A model generated the notes under the pieces. That model saw only the letters and a program-made list of their open reading frames with translations. It did not search any database and was not told the origin of the DNA. A program made the position numbers and the translations under genes. A stretch of DNA of 64,000 nt, taken from NCBI GenBank assembly GCA_033065855.1, contig JAVXUO010002345.1:1-64000 (forward strand). Direction: 5' to 3'. Positions 33,122-44,345 of this stretch are shown piece by piece; position 1 is the first letter of the stretch, and the number at the start of each line of letters is the position of its first letter. The DNA comes from Escallonia rubra (lineage: Eukaryota > Streptophyta > Magnoliopsida > Escalloniales > Escalloniaceae).

Positions 33122-33457
33122 TGACAGCGCTGGCAAAATAGGACATCTTGCCAGCGCGATCTGGCCGTCCATCCCGAAGGGATGGACGGCCCAGATCATT
33201 TTTTTTTGCGGCGCTGTCAGTCATCCGCTACATAGTGTAGCGGACGGACCTTTTTACCATCTTGTCCTCGCTCACCCGTCCGCTAGACTGTGTAGCGGAT
33301 TACATTCTTGGGCCCACATCGTCCGACAAAAAGTAGTCCGCTATACTGTCTAGCGGACGACTGTCACAACTGCACAATTCTGACACAATTGTGACTTGTC
33401 TGACATAATTGTGACTTGTTGTCGGCAATGCTGTCCGCTACACAGTATAGCGGACAG
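33122..33457. repeat. Cluster of six hairpins including a four-copy 21-nt palindrome
   Basis: Six inverted repeats lie in 336 bp. Stem 1: GCGCTGGCAA with TTGCCAGCGC (33127-33157, perfect 10 bp). Stem 2: GGCCGTCCATCCC with its exact complement and a GAA loop (33163-33191), extendable past one bulged base. Then TCCGCTA-7 nt-TAGCGGA occurs four times, each exactly 21 nt, at 33224, 33279, 33337 and 33434. The loops are CATAGTG, GACTGTG, TACTGTC and CACAGTA. TGACAGCGC at 33122 can also pair with GCGCTGTCA at 33211. No open frame or known element explains it. Confidence 0.8.
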
Positions 33458-33504
33458 TATTGCCCATCCCCAAAACCTACTCAATTTTCTTTCAGCCCAA
33501 AACC

Positions 33505-34430
33505 TAGAGATGTCAAACGGGTCGGGTGGCCCGTGGGCTGGCCCGGCCCCGTCGATGAACAGTAGAGGCCCGCGTGCAGAGGGCCTGGGGCCTGGGCCTG
33601 GACCAGGCCTTCAAAATCTGGAAAATCGGCCAGGCCCAGCACGGCCCGGGCTTGGCCCGGTCTGCGGCCCGGGTTTGGCCCGGTTTTGGCCCCACTTTTT
33701 TTAATCTTTTGCTTTTCGCCCCCTTTCTTCCACCCCTTTTCCAAACTTCCACTTTTACCCCCCCAACAGCTATATAACGGCTAGTTTGGGGGGTATTTTA
33801 GTCTAACCTATATTTTTCAACTCCTTTACACTCTTACCCTCCCCAACAACTATAAACGGATAGTTTGTAGGGGTATTTTGGTCTTTTGTGAAGTTTCTAA
33901 AATCTATAAATTCACACCATTTCTCTCTAATTTTTCACACCAATCTTCTTACTCTCTTCTTACTCTCACAACAAGCTTTGCTACTATTTTCCTCTCCAAT
34001 TACTACTTTTGCTAATTACTACTAGTATTTACTAATTACTACTCTTGTTTATTAATTACTAGTCTTGCTAAATTCTTTTTAATTACTAACTCTCTAATAT
34101 TTGTTACTCGTTCATTCTTTTAATTGTTATTTCTTATTACTACTAGTATTTACTAATTACTACTCTTGTTTATTAATTACTAGTCTTGCTAAATTCTTTT
34201 TAATTACTAACTCTCTAATATTTGTTACTCGTTCATTCTTTTAATTGTTATTTCTTATTACTACTCTTATATTTAGTTACTCTTATTATTACTAACTTTG
34301 TATTTAGTTACTCTTACAAAGTTTAGCGTGAAATATGTCTGGAATAATTAAGAGAATTAGGCGTGCATCGTCATCACGAAAAACATCATCATCATCGCAA
34401 GCACCACCACCAGCACAAGCGCCAGCGCCA
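33505..34430 (+). mobile_element. Second hAT copy, 5 prime fragment
   Basis: It starts TAGAGATGTCAAACGGG and has the same GGCC-rich subterminal zone and the same leader (AACAGCTATATAAC, then AATCTATAAATT) as the split element at 26049. The transposase start MSGIIKRIRRASSSRKT (34335) leads into a Pro/Ala-rich stretch and stops resembling hAT after about 34430. The rest is deleted or replaced. Confidence 0.7.
34021..34262. repeat. 121-bp tandem duplication in hAT leader
   Basis: ACTAGTATTTACTAATTACT and the following 100 bp recur 121 bp later, near-identically. It lies in the hAT fragment leader. Confidence 0.9.
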
Positions 34431-34559
34431 AATTACTCAAATTACATCCGAATTAGCCTAATAAAACCTAAGTACATCCATCATTTGTTAGTCTTTGATG
34501 ATTTTAGGTTGTTAGTTGTGTATTTGAGAATTGAGATTATTAATTGATGATTTTAGGTT

Positions 34560-35330
34560 GTTAATTGATGATTTTAGATTGTTAATTGCACACTAAGCAT
34601 TTCAGACATTGAGATTGTTCATGGAGGATGGGATCCAATTGGATTGAATGTGTGATTTTTATTAATTTTTATTGCATTGAGCATTTGACAATTGAGAATT
34701 AAGATTGTTGACGGAGGATGGGACCCAATTAGATTTATAGTGTCATTTTTATTAATTTTTATTGCATCGAGCATTTGAGAATTGAGATTGTTGACGGAGG
34801 ATGGGACCCAATTGGATTGAGATACCTATTAGGTAGCACAGAAACGGACACCGCGTCTCATCGATGCCAACACTGAAATTTCATGTTTTGGCTTTATACT
34901 TGTGGGCACCTCTTCAATGGGTGTCCGGCACCTCTTCAATAGGTGTATGGCACCTCTTCAATGGGTGTCCGACAATTAAAAAATAAATCAATGTCTTCAG
35001 ATACTGCTGAGATATGTCAGACACATTTTAGGAGGTGTCCGACACGTGTCAGTATGTGTCGATGAGGTGCCGAGGTGTCGGTAGGTCACGAAAACCACGT
35101 CTGATCGACACCGACACCGAAATATCACATTTTGGCTTTATACTTGTGGACACCTCTTCAAGAGGTGTCAGGCATTTAAAAAATAAATCAATGTCTTTGG
35201 ACGTGTCCGGAGGTGTCAGACACCATACCGACACCCTATATGAGGTATTGAGAATTGAGATTGTTGATTGTGCATTGAGAATTTAAGAATTAAAATTGTT
35301 GACGGAGGATGGGAGCCAATTGGATTGAGA
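34560..35330. repeat. Mosaic of internal duplications
   Basis: No gene. The phrase GACGGAGGATGGGACCCAATT or a close variant occurs about four times (near 34624, 34709, 34793 and 35302). Three 22-bp units CACCTCTTCAATGGGTGTCCGG follow each other at 34907-34972. A block around TTTTGGCTTTATACTTGTGG occurs twice (34886 and 35129), followed by GACACC/GGTGTC-rich text. It looks like a decayed non-autonomous repeat family. Confidence 0.6.
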
Positions 35331-35379
35331 TATCTGCGAATTAGTTGAATGGTTGGTTGTTGAATTTAGGTCAATTAAC

Positions 35380-35930
35380 GAGCCTAATTAGTTTTAATTA
35401 ACCCTAAGAACCCAATAAAAATTAAATTAGTTATAATTACCCCCAAATTGATCCTAATTAACACCAATCAGTCCAAATTAAACGCTAATTAGCCCTAATT
35501 ACTCATATCTTGTAGACCCCGTGATTAGATGAATTAAAGCCTAAACCCTAAAACCTAACTAAACTCTGATTACGTGCCTAATTAGTTGTAATTAAGCCTA
35601 CTAACCCAATTAAGCCTAATTAGCCCTAATTAGGACTAATCAACACTACTCCGCACAATTAAACCCTAATTGGCTCAAAATAACCCTAATTAGTCCTAAT
35701 CAATCCTAATTAGCTGTAATTAGCCCAAAGTAATACTCGTTAACACTAATTAGCCCTAACATAACTTAATTAAGCCTAATTAGCCCTAATTAGGACTAAT
35801 CAACACGACTCCGCACAATAAAACTCGACTATTAGCTCAAAATAACCTTACTTACTCCTAATCAACCCTAATTAGCTATAATTAGCCCAAGGTAATCCTC
35901 ATTAACACTAATTAGTCCAGAAATGGTTCA
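35380..35930. repeat. CCCTAATTAG-rich degenerate tandem DNA
   Basis: Dense imperfect copies of CCCTAATTAG or CCTAATTAG. Within it a 160-bp unit starting AAGCCTAATTAGCCC is present twice (35612 and 35772). It is reminiscent of CCCTAA-type repeats but too irregular to be telomeric. No gene seen. Confidence 0.65.
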
Positions 35931-36319
35931 ATTACTCGTTTATAAATTTTGAATTCTTTATATTCATTGTTGTTTTGCGAAGTCCATTGGCAACGAGATG
36001 GTTCAACTTGTTGCCAACGAATTCTATTTGAAGTTGAATTGGTAACATGTGCAACGATCTTTCTGCAGTTTTGATATTTCGAAAAGATTCTTACATATGT
36101 TATCAATTTCTGAACGCATGCATGCATAAAAACCCTTAGTTCCCGTTCAAAGGTAGTCATTACAAAGTAATGCTTTGTAACGAGCCTTTGGATGTCCAGT
36201 TTGGACAATTTGGAAAAGCTACGTGTTTATAAAACAATGTTTTAACTCGTGTTCTGTGTTCTATGTCGTGAATATTTGGTACACGTTCTCATGTGTTTCT
36301 CTGGGTGCATACAGATCTG

Positions 36320-36374
36320 GTGTTCTAACATTCGTCAAACCTTACAAGGTAAGGTTAGATGAATGTTAGAACAC
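36320..36374. repeat. 26-bp-stem hairpin upstream of TNP2 remnant
   Basis: GTGTTCTAACATTCGTCAAA and the following CCTTAC pair with the downstream complement across a loop of three bases (AAG), with only two mismatches in 26 pairs. It lies about 160 bp before the TNP2 start and could be a subterminal binding site or a foldback in the leader transcript. Confidence 0.8.
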
Positions 36375-36532
36375 TTAATCGATGTCGTGTACTTGGAAAA
36401 ATTCGGGGAGGTTTTATAAACATGTTCTTTTCTAAATTGGATCAGACCACTACCTATTAGAGAATGAAGGAGAAATATATAGACATGTTGTCATATTCAT
36501 GTATTCATATTTACATCGACCCTTCCTAATGA

Positions 36533-39215
36533 TTGGTCATAATTGAAGGTGGTATACAGTACGATAATTCAGTCGTCATGTCGGTCGATCGAAGTTGGAG
36601 TAAAACGAAGAATGCTGACGATTTTGAGGATCGCGTTGACGAATTTCTCGACTTTGCTTACGCGTATCCTACACATGTTGACTTTGATAAGATAAGGTGT
36701 TTGTGCGGTAGATGTGAGTTGTTGCATTGGAGAAAAATATTTGAAGTAAAATGGCATCTTCGTCGGTTCGGTTTTATGGGTGGATACACAAGGTGGATGC
36801 AGCACGGGGTTCATGACAGTATTGTCGTCCACCCCGGCTAGTCAAACTGAAGTTAGAGAAGAGGCACGGTATGATTACCGAGATATGATTATGGATGCTG
36901 GGCATGCTAATGTTGACTGGGGTAACGACGATTGTGACGACAGTCCCCAACCACCGAACGAGGGGCTCATTAGTTTTATGAGTTGTTGAGAGCTGCGGAA
37001 GAACCGCTGTGGGATGGAGCTCCGAAACACACACGGTTGTCTGCGGTTAGTAGGTTATTACAGTTAAAATCAGACCACGGGCTAAGTGAGAAAGGTTTTA
37101 ATGAGTTTGTTACCTTAATCAAAGAAATTCTGCCTGAAAGTGAAAAGCTACCGCCGTCGTACTATGACGCAAAAAAAATGATGAGGAAACTTGGGTTGAG
37201 CTATGAGCGGATAGATGCGTACAATAATGATTGTGTATTATTCTAGAAAGAGAATAAGGATTTGTCACGGTGTCCAGTATGTGATCATTCGAGGTACAAA
37301 CCAGACAAAGGGAAGAAGAAAAACATTGCATGGAAGATATTGTGATATTTTCCGGTCACACCACGGCTTCAGAGAATGTACTACTCCTCCAATACGGCTG
37401 AACATATGAGGGCTCACCAGAGACTCGTAGCAACGATATCGATGTGCTGACACACCCAGCTGATGGAGAGGCGTGGAATGAGTTTGACCGCAGGCATCCA
37501 GTGTTAGCTCAGGAAGTTCAAAATGTTAGACTTTGTCTGGCAATCGATGAGTTCAACCCTTTCGGTCAGTCTACCACTCCTCACTCTTATTGGCATGTTG
37601 TTATTGTCACGTACAACCTTCCACCAGGCATGTGCATGAAGAAGCCATACATGTTCTTGTCGTTGCTTATTCCGGGTCCGAAGAGTCCCGACAAGGACAT
37701 AGATATGTATTTAAGGCTGTTGATTGATGAGTTAAAATAGTTATGGAATCATGGAGTCGAAACATATGATGCATCCCTTAAACAGGGTTTTCAGATGAGG
37801 GCTGCTTTGATGTTGACTATACATGATTTTTCCGCATTGGGAATGACGTGTGGCTGGAGCACACATGGGAAGCTAGCATGCCCTGCTTGTATGGGCGTGA
37901 ACCCCGGTCATACATTAAAGCACGGCGGAAAGCCCTCGTGGTTTGGATGTCACCGTAAGCTTTTGCCATCAGGCCATCAGTTTCGTAGGCAGAAGGATAA
38001 ATTTGACGAGACAATCTAGCGTGAGGTTGTCACACTGGACCACCCATCTGGTGAAGAAGTGCTCTCACACCTGGAGGCACTTGATACTGACATACCACAC
38101 GGCAATGGTGTGCCAGATCAGAAGATTCTAGGGTACGGGAAATAGCCCAACTGGAGAAAATTTTGTATCTTCTGGGAGTTAGCCTACTGGAGGACGCTCA
38201 TTATCCAAAATAACATGGATGTGATGCATATTGAGAAGAACATTTTTGATAATGTGTTCAACACAGTGATGAATGTCAATGGCAAATCGAAAGATCACCT
38301 TAAAGCGAGAAGGGATCTACAACAGTTGGCTGTACGCCATGAACTGCATCCTCGGATAGTCAGTGGGAGGACGATACTTCCGAAAGCACCTTACTGTCTA
38401 GACAAGAAACAAGTGGAGAAGGTCTGTCAGTAGGTTAAGAATTTGAAGCTTTCGAAATAGGTTTGCGTCCAACATATCTCGTTGTTGCAATGTATCAGAA
38501 TGCAACTTCCAAGGCTTGAAGAGTCACGACTGCCACGTATTCATGAAGAGATTCATTCTTATTGCCTTCTGGGGACTGTTGCCATGGGCTGTTAGCGAGA
38601 CTTTGACGGAATTATCTCATTTCTTTTGAGATATATGTTCTTCTACGATCCGGGTGAGTAACATGGAAGTTCTTAAGAAGAACATTGTGGTGACAATTTG
38701 CAAGCTGGAGAAAATCTTCCCACCTTCGTTCTTTGATTCAATGGAGCATCTGCCTGTTCACTCGACATATGAAGCTAAGATGGGTAGACCCGTGCAATAT
38801 CGGTGGATGTATCCCTTCGAGAGGTAATCTTTAAATTGTTACAGTTGTTCGTTTACACTTAATGCGACACATGTTATCATTGATTCGCTAAACTTCTAGG
38901 TTCAAGTTCCATTTAAAGAAAAAGGTCCGCAATAAGGCTCGGGTTGAGGGCTCAATTGTGGATGCTTACGTAATGGAAGAACTTGTAAACTTTTGTAGTT
39001 AATATTCCGGGCCTGATGTTGATACAAGGTTAAATCAACTAGGCCGAAATGACCCCGGATCAAGCACAAATTTGGAAGGGCAATTGTCAATATTCAAGCA
39101 GTCCAGTAGTCCATTCGGCCGAATGTATACTCGATGGCTAACGGATGAAGAGTACAGTGCTGTAATAATATATGCCCTTCTAAATTGCGATGAAGTTTCG
39201 GCATTCGTTGAGTAA
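36533..39215 (+). pseudogene. TNP2-type CACTA transposase remnant
   Basis: The N-terminal zinc domain (Transpos_assoc type) reads from DRSWSKTKNADDF through CLCGRCELLHWR to GFMGGYTRWMQHG. The catalytic region (Transposase_21 type) includes LAIDEFNPFGQST, NLPPGMCMKKPYMFLSLLIP and GWSTHGKLACPACMG (37440-37900). A DUF4218-type part shows MDVMHIEKNIFDNVFNT (38215) and GLKSHDCHVFM (38512), with YRWMYPFER just before an intron donor at about 38826. It is broken by stops near 36839, 37243, 37738, 38017, 38431 and 38997 and by frame changes near 36840, 36985 and 37430. It once cut and pasted CACTA elements; it is not functional now. Confidence 0.85.
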
Positions 39216-39486
39216 GTTCAAGTCTTAATTCACTTACATTGTTGTACATAATTGAAAGTGTGTGATAATCGAGTCAACTATATTGGTTTGCAGTGAGTTC
39301 GATGCGGAATCTTTAATCACTGATCCCGCTGGACTTGAATCTCATCAAAAATCACAATTTGTATAGTGGTTCAAAAGGCGTGTAAGTCTTTAACAAAATT
39401 ATATTATGTATTATATACAGTTCTGTGGCCAATTAGTATACTGATTTATCCTTAATTTTTATCGTCATCTACAATAGATTCAGTCA

Positions 39487-39903
39487 ATGGATAGACCAGT
39501 GGCCTCCTGCTTGAAATTACTAGCTGAAGGCCCTAACAAACAAACATCCTTTCAGGGAGGCTATATCATCAACGGGTTTAGGTTTAACGTAAAAGATGAT
39601 AACCGAACAAAACCAACCCAAAGCAGTGGAGTCTTGATCAACGGCGACTGTTATGCCAAGAATTGCATGGACTTTTACATAGAGCTAGATGAGATTGTTG
39701 AGCTAACATATATGGGTTCCCAAAACCGCCTGGTAATGTTCAAGTGTATGTGGTTCAATGTCACATGCAATAGAGGAATCCGTGTTATGTCAATGTCAAG
39801 TCAAGACTTGCATCAGACGAGCCTTTTGTGTTTGTTAGTCAAGCTGTACAAGTCTTTTACGGGGAGGACGTCGCCAATCCCAAATCTCATTGGTTCATAT
39901 TGA
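39487..39903 (+). pseudogene. TNP2 C-terminal (DUF4216-like) remnant
   Basis: Reads FQGGYIINGFRFNVKD, then GVLINGDCYAKN, DFYIELDEIVELTYMG and MFKCMWFNV. These match the DUF4216-type block that follows the catalytic part in plant TNP2 proteins. A typical tail continues in another frame after 39820 (FVSQAVQVFYGEDVANPKSHWF, read at 39828-39900), so there is a frame break near 39820. It follows intron-like DNA, consistent with an exon of the TNP2 gene. Confidence 0.75.
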
Positions 39904-40499
39904 TGTGTTTTTGCACCTCCGTTCATATATATATAGTGCCGATGATGATTTCTGCCAAATTTATTATTTTTAACGTGTTAATGTCTTTGTCAGTTATCTA
40001 TACAAAGTCAGATATGGATAGGATACAAGCTATTCGTGGCCGGGTTAGACGTTAAGCTATTTCCTCCCTTGTGGGTCCCACCTCGTCATTTCCCACTGAT
40101 GACGAGGCACATAGTGCTCGCGTACAACAGATGGGCCCTAGCTCCAGCCCCAAACCCAGTCGTCGCCCCAGCCCGACACAGATTCATCTCACACGCGCGT
40201 TGATTCTCCTTTTTCCGTAGGTTCTACCTCAGGTATAGTTGATAAAGTGTTTAGTACATTTTTGCTAGCCTTATATTTAAAGTATATTTGAACTGTATTA
40301 ATGTCTGTGTTTTGTAGGATCTCGATGAGGCCGTGGCCCGACACGCGGGGTACGCATCAACCCCTAGCGTAAACAGAGAGTTACACTCACCCATGAGGGC
40401 CTGTAAGTAAAAAAAATCACATCATGCCTTATATTTAAAATTTTGGGGTATTAATTTATAATTGACCTGTATTAATTAATTTATTTACTTCTTTGGCAG

Positions 40500-41630
40500 G
40501 ATCCTGGAGAATCAGGCGAGGACGAAGATCAGTGTTCCTGTGAAGGGCCGATTCTTCGAGCCACGCCTGCACTTGAAGGACTAGGATGCCGCTGCGAGGG
40601 AGTCCCTATGGGATGAGTGGCTGGGTACGTTGAAGTATTTTTTCTGCGATAGTATTTGTTTAATTAGAGTTTTTTTTGTAATTAATTTGTGTTATTGAAT
40701 GCCTTCCACGAGGGGTTCACGTTTGACTCGCCTGATCAGCAGGCATTGGGGCGGCAGGCCTTCTTAGCTTACATCGGCAAGAATTACCGCCGATGGCTCC
40801 ACGACGCACGGGACCGGGTGAAGAAGATGCTGCCCGAGAGTGCCCCGATGACGGAGATGAAGATATATCCCCCACATTGGATATCTCTGACTGTATGGGG
40901 GGAGATGATAAATCGATGGGATGCGGATCCAGGCTGGGACTCCAAGAGTAAGAGCGGGGCCGAGAACAGACAGAACAGAGATCCGACGCACATGGGGGGG
41001 TCAGTGCCACACGACATCATCTGACACATGAATGCAGTCTAGAACCCAGATTTGGAGGAGGATGAGGTCATAGCTTTGACGTATAATCAGATGCACGTGC
41101 GGAAGAAGGACAAGGACCCGGCGCACCGGACTGGCGACTATGTTTCGGATATTGCCCGGTGGATCGATGTGAGTCAATTTGTTTAAGTTGTTAATTTTTT
41201 TTCTTTCTATCCTCAATGTCTGTTGCATTAATTAATGCCGTAACATAATTTTAAATCACTATTTTTGTAGGCCTCCTATGAATAGCTTAGGAGGTCCGAG
41301 CAGTAGTTCGGACAGCCATCAGCGTCCACTAGTAATGGGGCGTTGAAGCGATGGCTGGATACGCCGGATGTCATCAATCGGCCGAAAGGTGGCATACCAG
41401 GCCTGCCTAGCACGACTGCTAGTGCCTTGATAGGAGCGTCCTCACCCCCCGCTGCCCTTCCACAGACACCGTCTCCTCAGCATCCGTTGGACGAGGAGAA
41501 GATCCAGCGCAATGTTACGGTGGTGGTGAGGATGATCAGGGAGCAGGATTAGCAGGGTACCACTGCTGGACATGCCGAGCCGGCCCCGGATCAGCAGGAT
41601 CTAGATCCGGGACTCGGCAATCCCTGATGA
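40500..41630 (+). pseudogene. TNPA-type (Transposase_24/Ptta) CACTA gene remnant
   Basis: The block 40689-41024 reads FLAYIGKNYRRWLHDARDRV, PHWISLTVWGEMINRW and KSKSGAENRQN, the plant En/Spm TNPA-like signature. It continues in pieces (MHVRKKDKDPAHRTGDYVSD, 41090-41150, then an intron donor near 41170) to a C-terminal exon ending about 41552. Stops interrupt it near 40584, 41024 and 41284. TNPA proteins bind the subterminal repeats, which follow 250 bp downstream. Confidence 0.75.
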
Positions 41631-41639
41631 GCCCCTTCT

Positions 41640-41884
41640 CGTGCCCGGTCCCAGCTTGTCCCCCCCCCCCCCGCCTGGCTTGTACTCTTCTCCCCTCCCC
41701 TAACAAGCTATATCCGGTTCCCGGCTTGTACATCATGATTTTTTTTTTATAATAAATTTTTTTTATGATTGATTATATATATTTCTTTGTGTATTGATTA
41801 TTGTGCATTGTTGTTAAGAATTGAAAATTTTATTACAGGCCTGGGTAATAGAAAAATAAAAAAAAAATTGACCATTGACTTTTG
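41640..41884. other. CACTA 3 prime untranslated stretch
   Basis: Non-coding. It contains C-rich and T-rich homopolymer runs (14 C around 41661-41673; T runs near 41735 and 41760). Confidence 0.5.
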
Positions 41885-42196
41885 GCGACGGATTAATTCC
41901 GTCGCTAAAAGTGTTCCTACTATCAGCTTTTTAGCGACGGAATTTTCCGTTGCTAATTTCACGAAATAGAAAATAAATTAAAATACGTAAAATATAATTA
42001 GGGACGGATATTCCGTCGCTAATTAATAAATAACCCATTCGCAAAAAGTGTAATATTAGACGACGGATTTGAAAATTCAGTCGCCAAACTTTTAGGAACG
42101 GGCTTTTATATGAGGGACTTTTAGAGACGATAAATCCGTCGCTAAAACGTTTTGTAATGGATTTTCCCGTCGCTGAAAGCTTTTTTTCTTGTAGTG
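41885..42196. repeat. CACTA right subterminal repeats and terminus
   Basis: Multiple direct and inverted copies of TTTAGCGACGGA or TCCGTCGCTAAA lie between 41883 and 42180, ending CTTGTAGTG. This is the standard arrangement of TNPA-binding repeats beside a CACTA terminus. Confidence 0.85.
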
Positions 42197-43490
42197 ACAG
42201 CCAAATTTTGTTGTAGTGGCACGTCACTTTGATTGAGCACGTGCTTAAAAAATTGACCGTTGACAATCTTGATGTGTCGTAAAAAATGGGATGCACATTG
42301 GGTTCATGGGTGCGGCCAAGATAGGTTGGGAACAAATCGTTTCGGCTTTAGCTTCAGAATCGGTGGAATAAAGGATGGTAGAAGAAGTAGCAGCCAGTCA
42401 TGCTCCAATCCTAGGGCTAACTAGGGCAAACTTTAGGTTTTTATTTTGTAATATAATACTTTATTACAAATTGTGTGAAGTTGTGCAGTGGAAGCACAAC
42501 TCTTTTTGGCAGACCAGTGTGTTGTTGGAAGCACAACTCTTTTGTATTATGTGAACTTGTGCAGTGTGGTATAGAGTACTTTATGATGGATTGTGCTTTG
42601 AAAGCACAATGCTTTTTGGCAGATTTGACTAGTTTATGAAGTGTGGGGTTTGACAGGCTGTTGTATTTGACTATTGGAATCAAATTTGATATTGAATGAA
42701 GTTGTCTACCATTCATGATATTTGATGTGTTTGTACACAGGGCTGTAAACCAAATAGCTTGCACACACGCACAAAGCATATTGCACAAAAGCACTTCCAA
42801 CAGCTGCCATATAGATACTGCCAAAACCTTATACAAACATAACAAACAAACACCACAATGCAAACACACTTAATTTATTAGAAAGCAAACTATCATACAA
42901 ACTAACAAAAGTGGAGCTGCGAGTTACAAACTGATTAAATGCTTCTCTAGCACCAATTACATCTTCTTAAAAATTACTACAAGCATCAACAACACCCATG
43001 TTGCAGTTAGCAACTTCTTGTACAGCTTTGCCCTTCTACGCATTGTCGCAAGTTCTTTCTCAATCTTGGTTCGACGGAGCAAATTAGAGACCACATCCAC
43101 ACCCATTCGGCGCATGGGTGGGTCAACCCACTGAAAATATTCACAATTTGCTTGAATCTACAAAGAACCAACAAATAAATCCATCATTAATAGTTTGTTT
43201 GAAAGTACAGGGGGGGGGGGGACTGCAACTTAAACCCATACACATACCCCATATAATGCACAGCCGTAAAATCTTCTTCCATAATTTGCAGCCGTTAATG
43301 ATGTCCTCACAGAAGCCAAAACACCACAATATCACACTCTAGCACCCATCACATTCATGTGAACACCATTTTCTTCCATTTTTTTCTTATGTGACTCTCC
43401 CTAACAGCTTTTCTAATGTTTGCAATTGAGGCTACAAGAAAATGGGTATTTCTTGAGTGATATTTGACAAGTGTGTGTATGATTTTGGGT
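42197..43490. other. No recognisable gene
   Basis: A minus-strand open frame at 42441-42869 has no family signature. 42480-42620 contains three copies of a phrase around GAAGCACAACTCTTTTTGGCAGA, so the frame runs over repeats and is not called. A 12-base G run occurs at 43210-43221. The rest looks like decayed intergenic DNA, possibly flanking the FAR1-type remnant. Confidence 0.45.
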
Positions 43491-43554
43491 TTTATCAAGT
43501 AAAAAGGGTGTTTTTGTCCTGAAAATACAGGTTCTGGGCACCCTAGAAGTTCTC

Positions 43555-43970
43555 GCCCAAAAAAGGGGTTAAATTGGATGGAAACCGTCCAATGCGCCCT
43601 GTTTTAATTAGTACATGTAGGTTTAGTGCAATTTTTAAAACAAGAGGGGGCCACAATGCGTAAGCGAGAAAGTACAGGGGGGCAATGTGTATTTTCCCCA
43701 AAAATCATTTTAAAGCACTTTTGAGATTTTGAGATTTTCTGAAGCCAGGGGCATTTTGGTAATTTGCCACCCCGAGAGGGGTATTTTGGTAATTTTCCCG
43801 GTAAAGTTTTTCAAAAGACTTTTTAGTCTATTAATGTAAGCAAAACACCTGAAATGTTGTTTTGAAGCTGATTGCGGGGCGTTAGGGTGATAATGAACCC
43901 CCGGGGGCATTTCGGTAATTTGTCGCTCAGCGGGGGTATTTTGGTAATTTAACATTGTAAAACTTTCCGA
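43555..43970. repeat. Possible MULE/MITE terminal zone and 160-bp duplication
   Basis: GTACAGGGGGGCAATGTG followed by TATTTTCCCC (43671-43698) resembles the ends of plant Mutator-like or MITE elements, but no partner end was found. The phrase GGGGCATTTTGGTAATTTG with a following GGGGTATTTTGGTAATTT occurs twice, near 43749 and 43906, giving an approximately 160-bp duplication. Confidence 0.4.
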
Positions 43971-44345
43971 ATGACTTTTAGTTCGGGAAGGGGTGTAAGA
44001 CACCCGGAAAGTTATTTCAAAGTTGTTCTGAGATGTTTGTTGGGGAGATGGCTGCTAGGGGGTGTTTTGCATAAGTAGTGATTGGTGAACATAGGGACAT
44101 GAACCCGATAAAAATTATTGCCCCACCTACCGTAAATAAACCCCCAGCTACCCCACAAATGCTATTAAAAACCCTAATAAAAACCCAGTTGCCCCCACTT
44201 ACCCTTTTAGCGGTTGTAAGTTTTGCCTTTTTCATTCGATTTCATTTCATTCCATTTTATTTCTGTTTCTGCCCAAAAAACCTTATTTAATTCTATGACT
44301 TGTTGAGAATGATATAATTTTTATTTTTTAGATTTCAGTATAAAT

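Larger units (their letters stand above)
36200..42196 (+). mobile_element. Degenerate CACTA (En/Spm-like) transposon
   Basis: Order: a leader with a long hairpin, TNP2-type transposase remnants (36533-39215), a DUF4216-like block (39487-39903), a TNPA-type second gene (40500-41630), then about 300 bp of subterminal repeats ending CTTTTTTTCTTGTAGTG at 42196. The end is the complement of the CACTACAAGAAA terminus of plant CACTA elements. I did not find the matching CACTAC left terminus, so the left end is approximate and may be lost. A second fragment of this family lies on the minus strand at 58990-59690. Confidence 0.8.

Noticed and set aside
33041-33460. The hairpin cluster as a CRISPR-like array
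   Set aside because: Only four palindromes with unequal spacing (55, 58 and 97 bp), in a plant nuclear context with no cas-like genes.
35380-35930. Interstitial telomere array (CCCTAA-like)
   Set aside because: The motif is mostly CCCTAATTAG with irregular spacing and no run of CCCTAAA units.
42441-42869. 142-codon minus-strand open frame
   Set aside because: It runs across three direct copies of a GAAGCACAACTC phrase and has no domain I recognise.
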